The position numbers and the translations under genes are program-made. This document shows, piece after piece, positions 1-10,565 of a stretch of 64,000 bases of DNA. The stretch comes from Anisodus tanguticus (lineage: Eukaryota; Streptophyta; Magnoliopsida; Solanales; Solanaceae). The first letter of the stretch is position 1, and every line of letters starts with the position of its first letter. Location: the NCBI GenBank assembly GCA_034509755.1, contig CM067551.1, positions 13,078,501 through 13,142,500 of the forward strand, given 5' to 3'. The notes under the pieces were generated by a model. The model was not told where the DNA came from, searched no databases, and saw nothing but the letters and a program-made list of their open reading frames with translations.

Positions 1-306
1 TACTAGGCCAGTAATGGTAAATGGGATAGTCACCCATCCCATTACCGCCACTGGTCCAGTCTCTGTTTCCAGTTCTAGTTACTGAATTGGGCCAGCAGGC
101 CCACTGCCTGCTGGCCACTCCATCCCGTGTCCCGATAATTCCTAAAATCCACCCGATTCTCCTCCGAGTCAAAGAGCAGTCACTCGTAGTCAACAGGGTA
201 TTTTTTTGAACCGAAAAGACATTTTAAATTAAATTCAAATGTTCTTAAATCACCTTTACCCCGTAACCCAGTGTCTGTGTAAAATGACCTGAATTAGAAA
301 ATTGCT

Positions 307-1806
307 ATGACTGACGAATATACTGCTCTTATTGATAATAAGACGTGGGAGTTAGTGCCCCATCCATTTGGTGTTAATATTATTCGGTCTATATGGATTT
401 TTGCTCATAAGGACAATTCTGACGGTTCTTTTGCGAGGCATAAGGCGCATCTTGTAGGTGATGGTAAGACTCAACAGATTGGTGTGGATTGTGGTGAGAC
501 ATTTATTCCGGTGGTCAAACCGACTACTATTCATACGGTGCTCAGCTTGGCTCTTTCGAAAGTATGGCCCATTCATCAGTTAGATGTGAAGAATGTTTTC
601 TTACACAGTGATCTCAAGGAGACAGTTTATATGCATCAGCCCTTGGGGTTTAGGGATCCCAAATATCCTCATTATGTCTGTTTGTTGAAGAAGTCCTTGT
701 ATGGGTTTAAGCAGTCTCCACGGGCTTGGTATAAGAGGTTTGTAGACTATGTTTTGACTATTGGGTTCATTCACAGCAGGTCTGATAATTCATTTTTCAT
801 ATATCGTCGTGGTTCATCCTTGGCTTATGTACTATTGTATGTAGATGATATTATCTTGACTGCCTCTTCTGATGCATTACGCCAGTTTATCATGACAATG
901 CTCAGTTCTGAGTTTGCTATGAAAGACTTAGCGCTCATGAGTTATTTTTTGGGAATTGCTGTCACTCATCATGCAGGTGGGTTGTTCTTATCCCAAAGGA
1001 AGTATGCAACTGAGATCATTGAGAGGGATGTGATGTCATCATGTAAGTCCACTTCCACTCCGGTTGATACTAACCCCAAGTTAGGTGCTTCGGCTTGCTC
1101 CCCTTATGAGGATCCAACCTGCTATCGCAGTCTTGCAGGGGCCCTTCAGTATCTTACGTTCACGAGATCAGTTATTACGTATGCCGTACATCATGTGTGT
1201 TTGTATATGCATGATCCCATGATTGAGCACATGAATGCGCTCAAACACATTATTCGCTACATCCAGGGGACACTTGACCATGACTTGCATTTATATCCTT
1301 CGTCGACGTCTACACTTGTCTCATATACAGATGTTGATTGGGGTGGCTATCCAGACACCATATGGTCTACGTCTAGCTATTGTATGTTTCTTGGTAATAA
1401 CTTGGTCTCATGATCTGCAAAGCGTCAGTCGACGTTATCACGTTCTAGTGCAGAGGCCGAATATCGAGAGGTAGCCAATGTGGTCTCTGAATCCTGTTGG
1501 TTACGTAATCTTCTGTTAGAGCTTCATTGTCCTATTTAGAAAGCTACCTTGGTTTATTGTGATAATATTAGTGCCATCTACCTTTATGGTAATCCGGTTC
1601 AGCACCAACGCACTAAACATATAGAGATGGATATCCACTTTAATCGAGAAAAGGTAGCTCGTGGACAAGTACGCGTTTGTCATGTTCCTTCCAGGTATCA
1701 AATTGCAGACATCTTTACCAAAGGTCTTCCCTCGGTCCTTTTTGAAGATTTTAAGAAAAATCTCAACGTACGAAGATCGCCCGCTATGACTGCGGGGGTG
1801 TGTTAA
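307..1806 (+). pseudogene. copia A1 reverse transcriptase-RNase H, two nonsense codons
   Basis: This is the 3' third of a copia polyprotein. The reverse transcriptase has LDVKNVFLH, SLYGFKQSPRAW and the catalytic YVDD (LLYVDDIIL, near 838-855). RNase H follows with SSAEAEYRE, VYCDN and the terminal ADIFTKGLP. One frame runs from 307 to 1806 but is broken by TGA at 1411-1413, where relatives have Trp, and by TAG at 1537-1539, probably a former Gln. Both stops are single transitions, with no frameshift. The copy is therefore dead by point mutation only. The first ATG is internal to the original polyprotein and is not a true start. Confidence 0.9.
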
Positions 1807-2070
1807 AAAAAGGAATATTCTCGTGATATACACTTTCCTTATGAAGTATATATCATGGGTTCTATAGAGAATATCACACGGTTTTTGGTAAATATTTTGT
1901 ATATTATTTTGTATTAGTTAGCATTGTACACTTACCATAAGTATAAGATTCTTATACTACTAGAATAGGGTTTTGATATTAGAATAGGAATATGATTTTC
2001 CTAGTATGAAAATTGTAACTTGTATATATTCTCTTTCATCAATGAAAATAGTAAAGGATTATTTCTTTTA
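1801..2070 (+). repeat. 3' LTR of copia A1
   Basis: Begins TGTTAAAAAA right after a polypurine run. It ends TCTTTTA, where sister LTRs end TCTTTCA. The last 40 bases (TCAATGAAAAT, then AAGGATTATT) match the reverse complement of the LTR ends at 14816, 19380, 24063 and 52862, which ties the four copies together. Confidence 0.75.
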
Positions 2071-2403
2071 TTCTCATTTATAAATATGACAACCGTTAAC
2101 ACAGAATAAACATGAATCTAAAACAGTACTACAGGTAACCAAAAAGAAGAAAATAAAATTTATCATGATGCAAAAGCTTGGAGAGTAGATGTAGTCCATG
2201 AAAAAGATGTCTTCTCCAATTTTGCCAAACTATAAAATTACTTTTCTTGTTCAGCAACTGACATATTGTTAGAAGAGTTTACAACTTTAGAGTTTTTAAA
2301 GATTTAAGATTACTTTATATAGTTAGGGGTAAAATTATAAATATAATACTCCTTTCTTAACGAGTTAACGGTTAAACCGATAAGAAAATTGAGCAAACCG
2401 CAC
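2071..2403. other. Unassigned AT-rich stretch
   Basis: No coding frame or known repeat is recognised. The right end contains several words of the type GTTAACGGTTAAACCGATAA. These continue on the far side of copia C (from 7682), so the two flanks were once contiguous and probably belonged to an older interspersed repeat. Confidence 0.4.
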
Positions 2404-2408
2404 CGATA

Positions 2409-2834
2409 TGTTGGAAATGAAACACTCTCACAAGTAATTTTTATTCAAACTCAAACAAATATTACAAGAGAACTCTCACTTAACAACAAGATACTACAAC
2501 TCACTCTTATAAGACTTTACTTCTTCACTCACTTAGAAGCTCTTAATTTTTCTTGATGCCTAAATTAAAATGGGGAGGGGTATTTATACTACTTGAAAAC
2601 AATCCTACACCACACAAATAAACTAATCAAAAATTACAATAACCATACACCTCATTCTTCTCCATCCTTCTAACAATATTTTAAATTACCAAATGATTCA
2701 CATGCATAATTACCACACCTTAGAAGATTCTAGGTAGAAGGCTTGTAGTTTTGGACCTTGATTATGGACTTGGACTTCAATTTGATTGGGTATGGGTTTG
2801 GACTCCAATAATGGATCAAGTTTATGATCCAACA
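2409..2834 (-). repeat. 3' LTR of copia C
   Basis: Direct copy of 7246-7681. It starts TGTTGGAAATG and ends GATCCAACA, giving the standard TG...CA inverted ends. The polyprotein frame runs into it and stops at 2730. Confidence 0.9.
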
Positions 2835-4404
2835 ACCCCTCCTTAAACTTGATCTTGTGACCCCTAGTAAGTTTCTTAATCTTATGAAGTCTTCGCTTGT
2901 CAGTGGCTTGGTAAAAATATCGGCAACTTGATCTTGTGACCTCACATATTCAACTTGAACATCCTTTCTTGTAACACACTCCCTTATATAGTGGTAGCGA
3001 ATATCGATGTGCTTGCTTCGATCATGGAATACTGGATTCTTTGCTAAGGCAATGGCTGACTTGTTGTCGACACAAACCTTGGTAGGCTCTTCTTGTATCA
3101 AGCCTATCTCCTTCAATAGATTTCTAAGCCAAATTGCATGACAAACACATGAGGTAGCAGCAACATATTCCGCTTCACAAGTGGACAATGTGACAATTGG
3201 TTGTTTCTTTGACATCCATGTGAAAGCAGTATCTCACATGAAAAATACGAATCCAGTAGTGCTCCTTCGATTATCTATGTCTCCACCCCCAATCATTATC
3301 ACTATATCTAAGAAGCTTGTAATAATTAGAAACTGATTAGAACAAGCCAAAGTCAATTGTACCTTTCAGATAGCGAAGAATTCTCTTTGTGGCTTTAAAA
3401 TGCGTGGTTGTTGGAGATTCCATGTAGTGACTAACCAATCCAACTGCGTGAAGAATATCGGGCCTCGTGCAAGTTAGATATCGAAGACTTCCTACCAAAC
3501 TTTTGAAGAATGTTGGATCTACACTTTCGCCTTCTTCATGTTTGGACATCTTGATTATGTATTCTGACCTACCACCCTTTCTGTTTAAGGGGCAGCATCT
3601 ATTCGGTGTGCTTATCGGCTTACAGTTCTCCATCTTGAACTTCTTCAGGATCTCATTTGCATAGCTTTCATGTGAAATAAAAATTTCATCATTTTGTTGC
3701 TTAACTTCAATGCCAAGATAGTACGCCATGAGCCCTATGCCTGTCATCTCGAATTCTTTCATCATTACTTCCTTGAATTCATTGAACATGCTTGGGTTGC
3801 TTCCGGTGAAGATCAAATCATCCACGTAGAGGCACACGATCAAAATATATCCATCTTTGATCTTGATATATAGAGCGTGCTCGTAGGGACATTTGTTAAA
3901 GCCATTTTCGTGGAAGTACTTGTCAATTCGGCTATTCTATGCCCTTGGTGCTTGTTTTATCCCGTAAAGAGCCTTTTTCAACTTCAACACCTTGACTTCG
4001 TGGCCTTTGACTTCGTAGCCTGATGGTTGCTGGATGTAGACTTCCTCTTCAAGAACTCCATTTAGGAAGGCAGACTTTACATCCATCTGTTGTATCTCCC
4101 ATTTATTTTGAGCTGCCAAAGAAGTGATTAGTCTGATAGTCTCCAATCGAGCAACATGAACAAATACCTCATCATAGTCAATTCCAGCCTTTTGACTATA
4201 GCTTTTAGCAACTAGCCTTGGCTTATGCCTTTTAATCTCTCCCTTAGCATTTTGATTTGTTTTGTACACCCATTTGACACCTATCACCTTATGTCCCTTA
4301 GGAAGTGCGGTAAGTTCACACGTGTCATTCTTCTCGATGGCTTTGATTTCTTCATCCATTGCATCTCTCCACTTCTTTTCTTGTACTGCTTCTTGAAAGC
4401 TCAT
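2730..4404 (-). pseudogene. copia C reverse transcriptase and RNase H
   Basis: Three adjacent frames form the RT-RNase H part. 3937-4404 has the N-terminal RT with VKWVYKTN, MDVKSAFLNG and KALYGIKQAPRA. 3337-3843 has the catalytic YVDD (CLYVDDLIF) and YLTCTRPDI. 2730-3215 has RNase H with STCEAEYVAA, CVDNKSAIALAKNP and DIFTKPL. Breaks near 3216-3336 and 3844-3936 separate the pieces. The last frame ends inside the LTR, which is common in this lineage. Confidence 0.88.
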
Positions 4405-4491
4405 TGGTTCACAATCGACAAATAGACAAAATAATGTAAGATTATCTTATCGTTCAGTTACCTCATATAGATCTCTAAGGCTTCTTGTACG

Positions 4492-5587
4492 TTACACAAC
4501 TCTTTCACTTTGACTCCCACTTGATGATGACAAAGGTGATGAGTCTCCTTGAGTGGTTGATGTTGGTGAAGTGGATGGAGTTGCAAGCTCTTGTTGAGGT
4601 TCACCTAGTTGCTCCCTCATTATCTGCTCATCTTCTTCAAACTGAGGAAAGAAATTGAAGTCATCCGCATGAGAGTTAAAATCCCATTCTCCTTCTTCGT
4701 TGAATACCACATCTCGACTAATCACAATCTTCTTATTGTCTGGATTGTACAACCTGTAGCCCTTCAAATTAGTATCATAGCCGATGAAGATAAAGCTCTC
4801 TCTTTTATCATCAAGTTTTGTACATGGGCTATACTTCCAAAGGTTCTTAGGTGGAAAATGCCAGACTTTCTTCCACTCCATGCCTCTTGCGGTGTCTTTC
4901 CCCATACACTTCTTGTTGGAGATCGATTTGACAAGTGGACTGCACACGCTACTGCTTCAGCCCAAAACTCATTGGAAAGTTTCTTGGTTTTGAGCATGCT
5001 TCGTGCCATGTCGAGGATTGTTCTGTTCTTTCTTTCTGCCATGCCATTTTTCTGGGGGGGGGGGGGTGTCTAGGAACTGTCATTGGTCGGTGAATTCCAT
5101 TTGCTTCACAGAAGTCTTGAAACTCCCTGAAAGTAAATTCTCCACCTCGGTCGGATCTCATGGCTTTGATCTTTCTACCGCTTTCTCTCTCCACTGTAGC
5201 TTTGAACTTCTTGAAAACTTCTTACATATGTTTCAAGAAATATACCCAGGTTTTTCTTGAAAAATCATCAATGAAGAGAAGAAAATAGTTATTGTTACCG
5301 AGAGAGCTAGGCTTGATAAGACCACACACGTCAGTATGGATGAGCTCGAGTGGCTTCTTGGCTCTTGACTCCTTTGGAAAGCTTTTCCTGAATTGCTTCC
5401 CGACTAGACACCCTTCACAAAGCTGGTCAGGATGGTTGATGCGAGGTAGTCCCTTCACCATCTCCTTCTTAGATAGCAGCTCTAGACCTCCAAATTTGAG
5501 ATGCCCAAATCGAATATGCCAAAGCCATGATGCATTTCTGTGGCAAACTTTCATGCACTTTGCAACATCGTTTTGTATGTTGATCAA
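4492..5587 (-). pseudogene. copia C integrase, frameshifted at a 13-G run
   Basis: Integrase pieces in several frames. 5222-5587 has the GAG-pre-integrase/zinc region (LWHIRFGHL, then CEGCLVGKQ) and the first catalytic Asp context (LIHTDVCG). 4949-5194 has the second Asp context (SDRGGEF). 4764-5042 has the Glu context (AERKNRTILDMARSML). 4492-4947 has the C-terminal part (FIGYDTNLKGYRLYNP) and the Ser/Thr-rich linker. A run of 13 G at 5054-5066 lies where the frame changes. Polymerase slippage or a sequencing indel would explain that break. Confidence 0.85.
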
Positions 5588-5602
5588 GAATATTCTATTA
5601 TT

Positions 5603-5995
5603 TCACATTGGCACTTTAGCAATGAAGTTATTCTTATCATCTTTTATTGAAAGATTATAATCCTTCATATGAATATCATAACCTTTCTCTAACAGTTGTC
5701 CTAAACTCAAGATGTTACTTTTCATATTGGGCACATAGTAGACATTGAAAATAAACTGATGTATCCCATCTTTCAAACGGATAAGGATGTTACCTCTCCC
5801 TTTCATGGCTATTATGGAATTATCTCCAAATGAAACATTTCCGCTTGCTGACTCGTATAGCTTCACGAACATGTCTTTCTTTCCACATATGTGATTGTTT
5901 GCACCATTGTCAAGGTACCGGGAATTTGCTTGGCCACCATCAGTTTCCTTTCGTTCTAGAAAAAGAGTTTCTTTGCTATTTGTCTTCTCTTCCAT
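5603..5995 (-). pseudogene. copia C aspartic protease region
   Basis: The retropepsin motif reads YLDNGANNHICG, where copia elements usually have DSGA. The catalytic Asp is kept but the next residue is Asn. VYYVPNMKSNILSLGQLLEKGY follows, which is the usual C-terminal part of copia protease leading to the GAG-pre-integrase domain. The frame overlaps the end of gag and joins integrase at about 5600 after a stop. Confidence 0.8.
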
Positions 5996-6966
5996 GTAGT
6001 TGGCCTTCTCCTCAATTTTGTTGTTGGGAGCTCTACATTCTGAAGCATAATGCCCAAACTTCTGACAATTATAGCATCGAATTTGAGATTTGTCATACCT
6101 TGAGTTCGGATTGATTCTTCCACAGCCTCGTGTTGAGCTTTCTCCTTTCTCATAGTTGTTGTTTTAATTCCAACCTCGCCCACGACCGCGACTTTCACCT
6201 CGTCCATGGTCTCTACCTCTGCCTCGGCCTCGACCTCGACCACGTTGGTTTCTATCATTGTCTTGGCTTTCATGCATATTCTTGAGTTGCAGTTTGAGTA
6301 GTTGCTCAGTAAACCCTTGCTTCTTCTTATGCTTCTCTTCGTATGCTTGCAATGATCCTTGGAGTTGCTCGATCGCCATTTCTTCCAAGTCTTTAGTTTC
6401 TTCAATGGTCACAACGATGTGCTCAAATTTTGGATCCAATGAACGGAATATCTTCTCTATTATCCTCACATCTTCTAACTTTTCACCATTTCTTTTTAAT
6501 TGATTAGAAACAACTACTACTCTTGAGAAATAATCCGAAATAGACTCAGATACTTTCATGTGTAAGGATTCGAATTCACCTCTTAATATTTGGAGACGGG
6601 CCTTCTTCACTTGCTCGGATCCTTTATAAGAGGTTTGTAGCTTCTCCCGCGCTTCCTTGGCAGAGCTTGCACTAGAATTTTTTTCAAAGCCATCATTATC
6701 TAATGCTTGGTAGATAGGTAGAGAGCCTTTTTGTCTCTCTTTCTTGAATCCTTCAAAGTTGTGTTTTGATCTGGTGTAAGAGCAGCAAAAGCAGCATCAT
6801 CCGAAGGCTCGTTATAGCCTTTCTCTATGATATCCCACACATCTTGAGATCCAAGAAATGCCTTCATTTTGATACTCCAATTGTCGTAGTTGTTGTTGTT
6901 GAGTGTCGGGACTTGGAATGGTGCCATATCATATGTCATATTTGTCAATATAATGAGAATTTGCAA
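5956..6966 (-). pseudogene. copia C gag (UBN2-type capsid, RNA-binding tail)
   Basis: The N-terminal frame (6700-6966) contains MAPFQVPTLNNNNYDNW, typical of copia gag. The real start is probably the Met of MAPFQ near 6927. The frame shifts near 6700 into 6164-6610, which contains the capsid helices (LQILRGEFESLHMK, LEEMAIEQLQGSL) and an Arg-Gly-rich tail. A CCHC zinc knuckle can be read just downstream near 6050-6090. The protein would package element RNA. At least two frameshifts make it non-functional. Confidence 0.82.
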
Positions 6967-7245
6967 AATCCGATTGCGCGGATGAATCCGAAAAGCCGAA
7001 AGACCTTGGGAGGGACCTGGTCCACGGTCAACGACTTTGATGGCTCAGCCAACTCGGCTCCAACTCGGCTGACTCGGCTCAACTCGGCGAGTCAACTCAG
7101 TTTTCTGGCAGCACTTTTCCGGTGGCTCGTGGCGGCGCGTCTGAACTCCGATCGAGGAGATTCTGGCGGCGGCAGATTTCTATCGTCGAGACCTTCGATT
7201 TGATATGCAATAGTTTATACTTTCAAACTAGTTCTGATACCACTT
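6967..7245 (-). other. copia C 5' leader with ACTCGGCT repeats and primer site
   Basis: Untranslated leader between the 5' LTR and gag. Positions about 7041-7098 contain several imperfect copies of ACTCGGCT. The primer-binding site (7231-7242) reads TGGTATCAGAAC on the minus strand, close to the initiator-Met tRNA 3' end complement TGGTATCAGAGC. Confidence 0.75.
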
Positions 7246-7681
7246 TGTTGGAAATGAAACACTCTCACAAGTAACTTTTATTCAAACTCAAACAAATATT
7301 ACAAGAGCACTCTCATTCAACAACAAGTTACTACAACTCACTCTTATAAGACTTTTCTTTTTCACTCACTTAGAAGCTCTTAATTTTTCTTGATGTCTAA
7401 ACTAAAATGGGAAGGGGTATTTATACTACTTAAGAACAATCCTACACCACACAAATAAACTAATCAAAAATTACAATAACCATACACCTCATTCTTCTCA
7501 ATTCTTCTCCATCCTTCTAACAATATTTTAAATTACCAAATGATTCACATGCATAATTATCACATCCTAGAAGATTATAGGTAGAAGACCTGTAGTTTTG
7601 GACTTGGATTATGGACTTGGACTCCAATTTGATTGGGTTTGGGTTTGGGCTCCCATAATGGATCAAGTTTATGATCCAATA
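7246..7681 (-). repeat. 5' LTR of copia C
   Basis: Direct copy of 2409-2834 with scattered substitutions and a short insertion. The outer end is mutated (TA in place of CA), and the duplication CGATA follows at 7682-7686. Confidence 0.9.
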
Positions 7682-7686
7682 CGATA

Positions 7687-7843
7687 AGCCGTTAACTATA
7701 AAAATTCAAACTGTTACCCAACCGTTAATCCAATAACCCAATAATAAACTTATTTTACGATTGAGTTATCGGTTATGATTCGATTTTCAACAGCCTCATG
7801 TGCATCTGAACATTAATTGATTTGTAATGTTAGAATAAATATC

Positions 7844-7887
<44 letters not shown>

Positions 7888-7931
7888 TATAGCTAAATTA
7901 GACATTCTTTTCAGATTGTTTATCTTGTATC
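7687..7931. other. Gap with TA microsatellite
   Basis: An AT-rich region continuing the repeat interrupted by copia C. A TA dinucleotide run occupies 7846-7884. No gene is seen. If the Harbinger transposon has a left terminus, it should lie in or near this stretch, but I could not identify an inverted repeat. Confidence 0.5.
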
Positions 7932-8783
7932 ATGTCAGAAAAAACTTCCGGAGGGACTAGTGCTAAGTGGGACGATTATGCTCATATTAAATTCATTGAA
8001 TTGTGTGAGCGAGAGATTAGAAATGAAAATAGGCCAAATACATATTTTTCCAAGGATGGATGGAAGAATATGGTAACTGAGTTTAACAAGAAGACGGGAA
8101 GAAAATATGATAAAAGACAAATGAAAAATCATTGGGATCACATAAAAGTCGATTCGACTCTTTTTAAGCAGTTAATGAAAAGAGAAACATGTTTAGGATG
8201 GGATGAAGCAAGAAAAACAATTGTTGCAGATGATGATTAGTGGAAGCGAAAACTTAAGGTATATTGCTTGTGCTTCTCTATTTTCTCAACTCTTTTAATT
8301 ATTAATATCATTTATTTTCTTAAAGTAGATTTAAATTCTTCTACAGGAGAATCTTAAATACAAAAAATTTAGGAACAAAGATCTCTCCACAACTATCTAA
8401 AAATGGCATGGATAATGATGAAAAAAAGTGATGATGTTCAGAATATAAATTCCATTAGATTTTCAGAATCGTCATAAAAAAAACGGAAGTCAAGAAATAG
8501 AAATGGCAGTAACAGTCAGGTGAAAAAGTTCAAGATAAAATATGGTGCATCAACTCTAAAAGAGGATATACACTCTCTAGTTGAAACAATGAAGAAAAGC
8601 ACATCTACTTCTCATGCATCGCCAGATGTCACTTTTGATAAGTGTATGGACATTTTGAAAAATATTCTTGATATTTTTGCAGGGAGTGATATCTTCAATT
8701 TTGCTGTGAATATGTTGACTCAGAAAGAGATGCGACATACATTTTTCAGATTGTCTACCAATGATGAAGCTAGGAGATCTTGA
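7932..8783 (+). pseudogene. Harbinger Myb/SANT-like DNA-binding protein
   Basis: The first exon (7932-8258) encodes a Myb_DNA-bind_3 type domain. Conserved Trp residues appear in KWDDYAHIKFIELC, GWKNMVTEFNKKTG and MKNHWDHIK, and TLFKQLMKRETCLGWDEARKTIVADD follows. A TAG at 8238-8240 replaces a residue of the usual DDEWWKRKLK motif. The frame then continues to a GT at 8259. An AG at 8345-8346 opens exon 2 (ENLKYKKFRNKDLS), which soon meets more stops. A later open piece (8520-8783) matches the C-terminal region of such proteins. In these transposons this protein binds DNA and partners the transposase. Family assignment is firm, and loss of function is clear. Confidence 0.83.
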
Positions 8784-9079
8784 TTAGAATATAACTACCA
8801 GTTATTCATGTTGAACCCCCCATTTAAGCCCATTTGAGAAGCACAACTAATAGTATATTAGGCATATTACATTAGTATTTTGAAACTCTTTGACATTAGT
8901 ATTTATGTTTAATTTTGTGGTACTTAGACTTGGTGATGTTATGCTTATACTTTTTTCATGCTTCATTTCTATGCATTGTGGTAGTGTGTTTTAATTAATA
9001 ATTATATTATCTTATTCATTGTTAGAATTTGCAGTTTTTAATTCGTAACAATATGTTCATGTCTTTCATTTTCAGTTAA
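8784..9079. other. Spacer between Harbinger genes
   Basis: AT-rich spacer with no coding frame. It presumably held the polyadenylation signal of the Myb-like gene and the promoter of the transposase gene. No specific signal is identified. Confidence 0.4.
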
Positions 9080-10430
9080 ATGGATAGCTGGAATATTAAC
9101 AAATTGATATTTGCTCATCCGATTGATTTGCTTCATAATTATAAGGAAGAAGAAAATCAAGAATATGAGCAATGGACAGCTTTATGCCATATAACATGTA
9201 AGATTATTTTGATGTATTATGAAAAATACATTTTCAAGGTTCCTTATCGTACATCTGAGTGCACTGGGAATTTATTTATCCACGAGATATTACATGGAAA
9301 TGAGATCCGTTGTTATGAAAATTTTCGATTGAGGAAGTCGGTGATTCTTGATTTATGCAAAGACCTAACTGATAAATATGGTCTTAAACCGACACATGGA
9401 ATGTCTGTATATGAGGAGTTAGGTATGTTCTTAATGATTTGTGCACATAGTGCTGGGAATAGATTGGTTCAAGAGATTTTTCAGCACTCGGGAGAGACAA
9501 TTCATAGGCACTTTCATAATGTTCTAAAGGCTGTTAATAAGCTTGCAAGAGATATTATTAAACTGCACCCAAATTATAATGATGGTGCAGGAGATCACAT
9601 GCCATGTAATCAACGATATCTCCCTTTCTTTAAGGTAAGTAGCCATTTTTAAAGATATTTTTATTAAATTTTTATACTACAACTCAAACGTATTTCAATA
9701 GTATATTAATTTTAATATATACAATTTATAGGATTGCATTGGAGCACTTGATGACACACATGTTAAAGCAAGATTGCCCCAAGTTCAAGAGATACCATAT
9801 ATTGGGCGTAAAGGTTATTCTACTCAAAATATTCTTGTTGTCGTTGACTTCAATATGTGTTTTACATTTGCATGGATTGGATGGGAAGGAGCGGCTCATG
9901 ATAGTCGTATATTTGGTGAGGCCTTTCGTAGATCATAAATCAACTTTCCACATCCATCAATATTATCTAGTTGATGCAGGATATCCACACATGAAGGGGT
10001 ATATGGCTCCATACAAATGTGATAATGTGAGATACCACTTTGCAGAATTTCATCGAGGTGTGACACCACAAATGCGAGCACCAAATGGACCGAAAGAAAA
10101 GTTCAACTATTTGCGTTCTTGTAGAAACATTGTAGAGCGAACATTTAGGGTATGAAAAGCAAGGTGGTCTATTTTGCGAGATATGTATTTTTATAACATT
10201 GACCATTAAAGAGATATCGTACTTGCTATAATGGTGATTCACAATTATATTAGAAAAAAATGTAAGGTGAACGAGGCATTCCAAGAAGCTGAAAATGAGA
10301 GATATATGCCATTTGTTGATCCTGATATTGGAATATCCGTCGGAGCTAACAGTGAAAATATAAAAATCAAGGAGATAACATGTGGATGACAATTCGTGAT
10401 CTGATTGCTGAGAGTATTTATTATAGTTGA
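9080..10430 (+). pseudogene. PIF/Harbinger transposase (DDE_Tnp_4 type)
   Basis: Exon 1 (9080-9634) contains the helix-turn-helix region (FRLRKSVILDLCKDL, HSGETIHRHFHNVL). An intron with GTAAGT at 9635 and TTATAG ending at 9731 is supported by perfect frame continuity. Exon 2 starts DCIGALDDTHVKA, which holds the first catalytic Asp. AAHDSRIFGEAF holds the second Asp, and RNIVERTF holds the Glu near 10130. An in-frame TAA at about 9936, a frameshift before VDAGYPHMKGY, and another stop after RTFRV kill it. The C-terminal sequence (MTIRDLIAES) ends at TGA 10428-10430. All three catalytic residues survive in pieces. Confidence 0.88.
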
Positions 10431-10565
10431 TTTTCTTAATTAATTAGCAACAACCAAAATTTCGTTATTTGTTCTATACATATATTTTTTATACGGTTTC
10501 AAATTATTAGTTGTTACATTATAGCTTTTGATTATCTTTTAAATTATCATAAAATAATTTTCGCA
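10431..10565. other. Short AT-rich spacer
   Basis: No gene is seen between the end of the transposase remnant and the truncated 3' side of copia A2. Confidence 0.4.

Larger units (their letters stand above)
1..2070 (+). mobile_element. Ty1/copia element A1, 3' part (5' part outside window)
   Basis: The right half of a copia retrotransposon enters from the left edge. Positions 1-306 are the linker between integrase and reverse transcriptase. They are recognisable by the CTGCCTGCTGGCC words shared with three other copies here (A2 10566-15023, A4 19380-24267, A3 49667-53094). Reverse transcriptase and RNase H follow, then a G-rich polypurine tract (about 1793-1800) and the 3' LTR (1801-2070). 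The order RT then RNase H at the 3' end, with integrase upstream in the sister copies, is the copia arrangement. Upstream gag, protease and integrase cannot be seen. The right flank is TTCTC, and the matching target duplication would lie outside the window. Confidence 0.9.
2409..7681 (-). mobile_element. Complete Ty1/copia element C with target duplication CGATA
   Basis: A full-length copia element on the minus strand. Both LTRs (2409-2834 and 7246-7681), a tRNA-iMet-type primer site (7231-7242), a polypurine tract (2835-2846) and all domains in copia order are present: gag, protease, integrase, RT, RNase H. The 5-bp duplication CGATA flanks it at 2404-2408 and 7682-7686. The outer end of the right LTR reads CCAATA instead of CCAACA, so its terminal CA has mutated. 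The LTRs differ at many sites and by a roughly 10-bp insertion near 7500, so the insertion is old. The reading frame is broken in several places. Confidence 0.93.
7932..10430 (+). mobile_element. Decayed PIF/Harbinger DNA transposon (coding core)
   Basis: Two genes in the same direction, a Myb/SANT-like protein and a DDE transposase, form the diagnostic pair of PIF/Harbinger elements. Both are broken. I could not find terminal inverted repeats or a 3-bp target duplication, so the limits given are those of the coding remnants only. Copia A2 begins 136 bp downstream in a truncated form and may have removed the right terminus. Confidence 0.8.
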
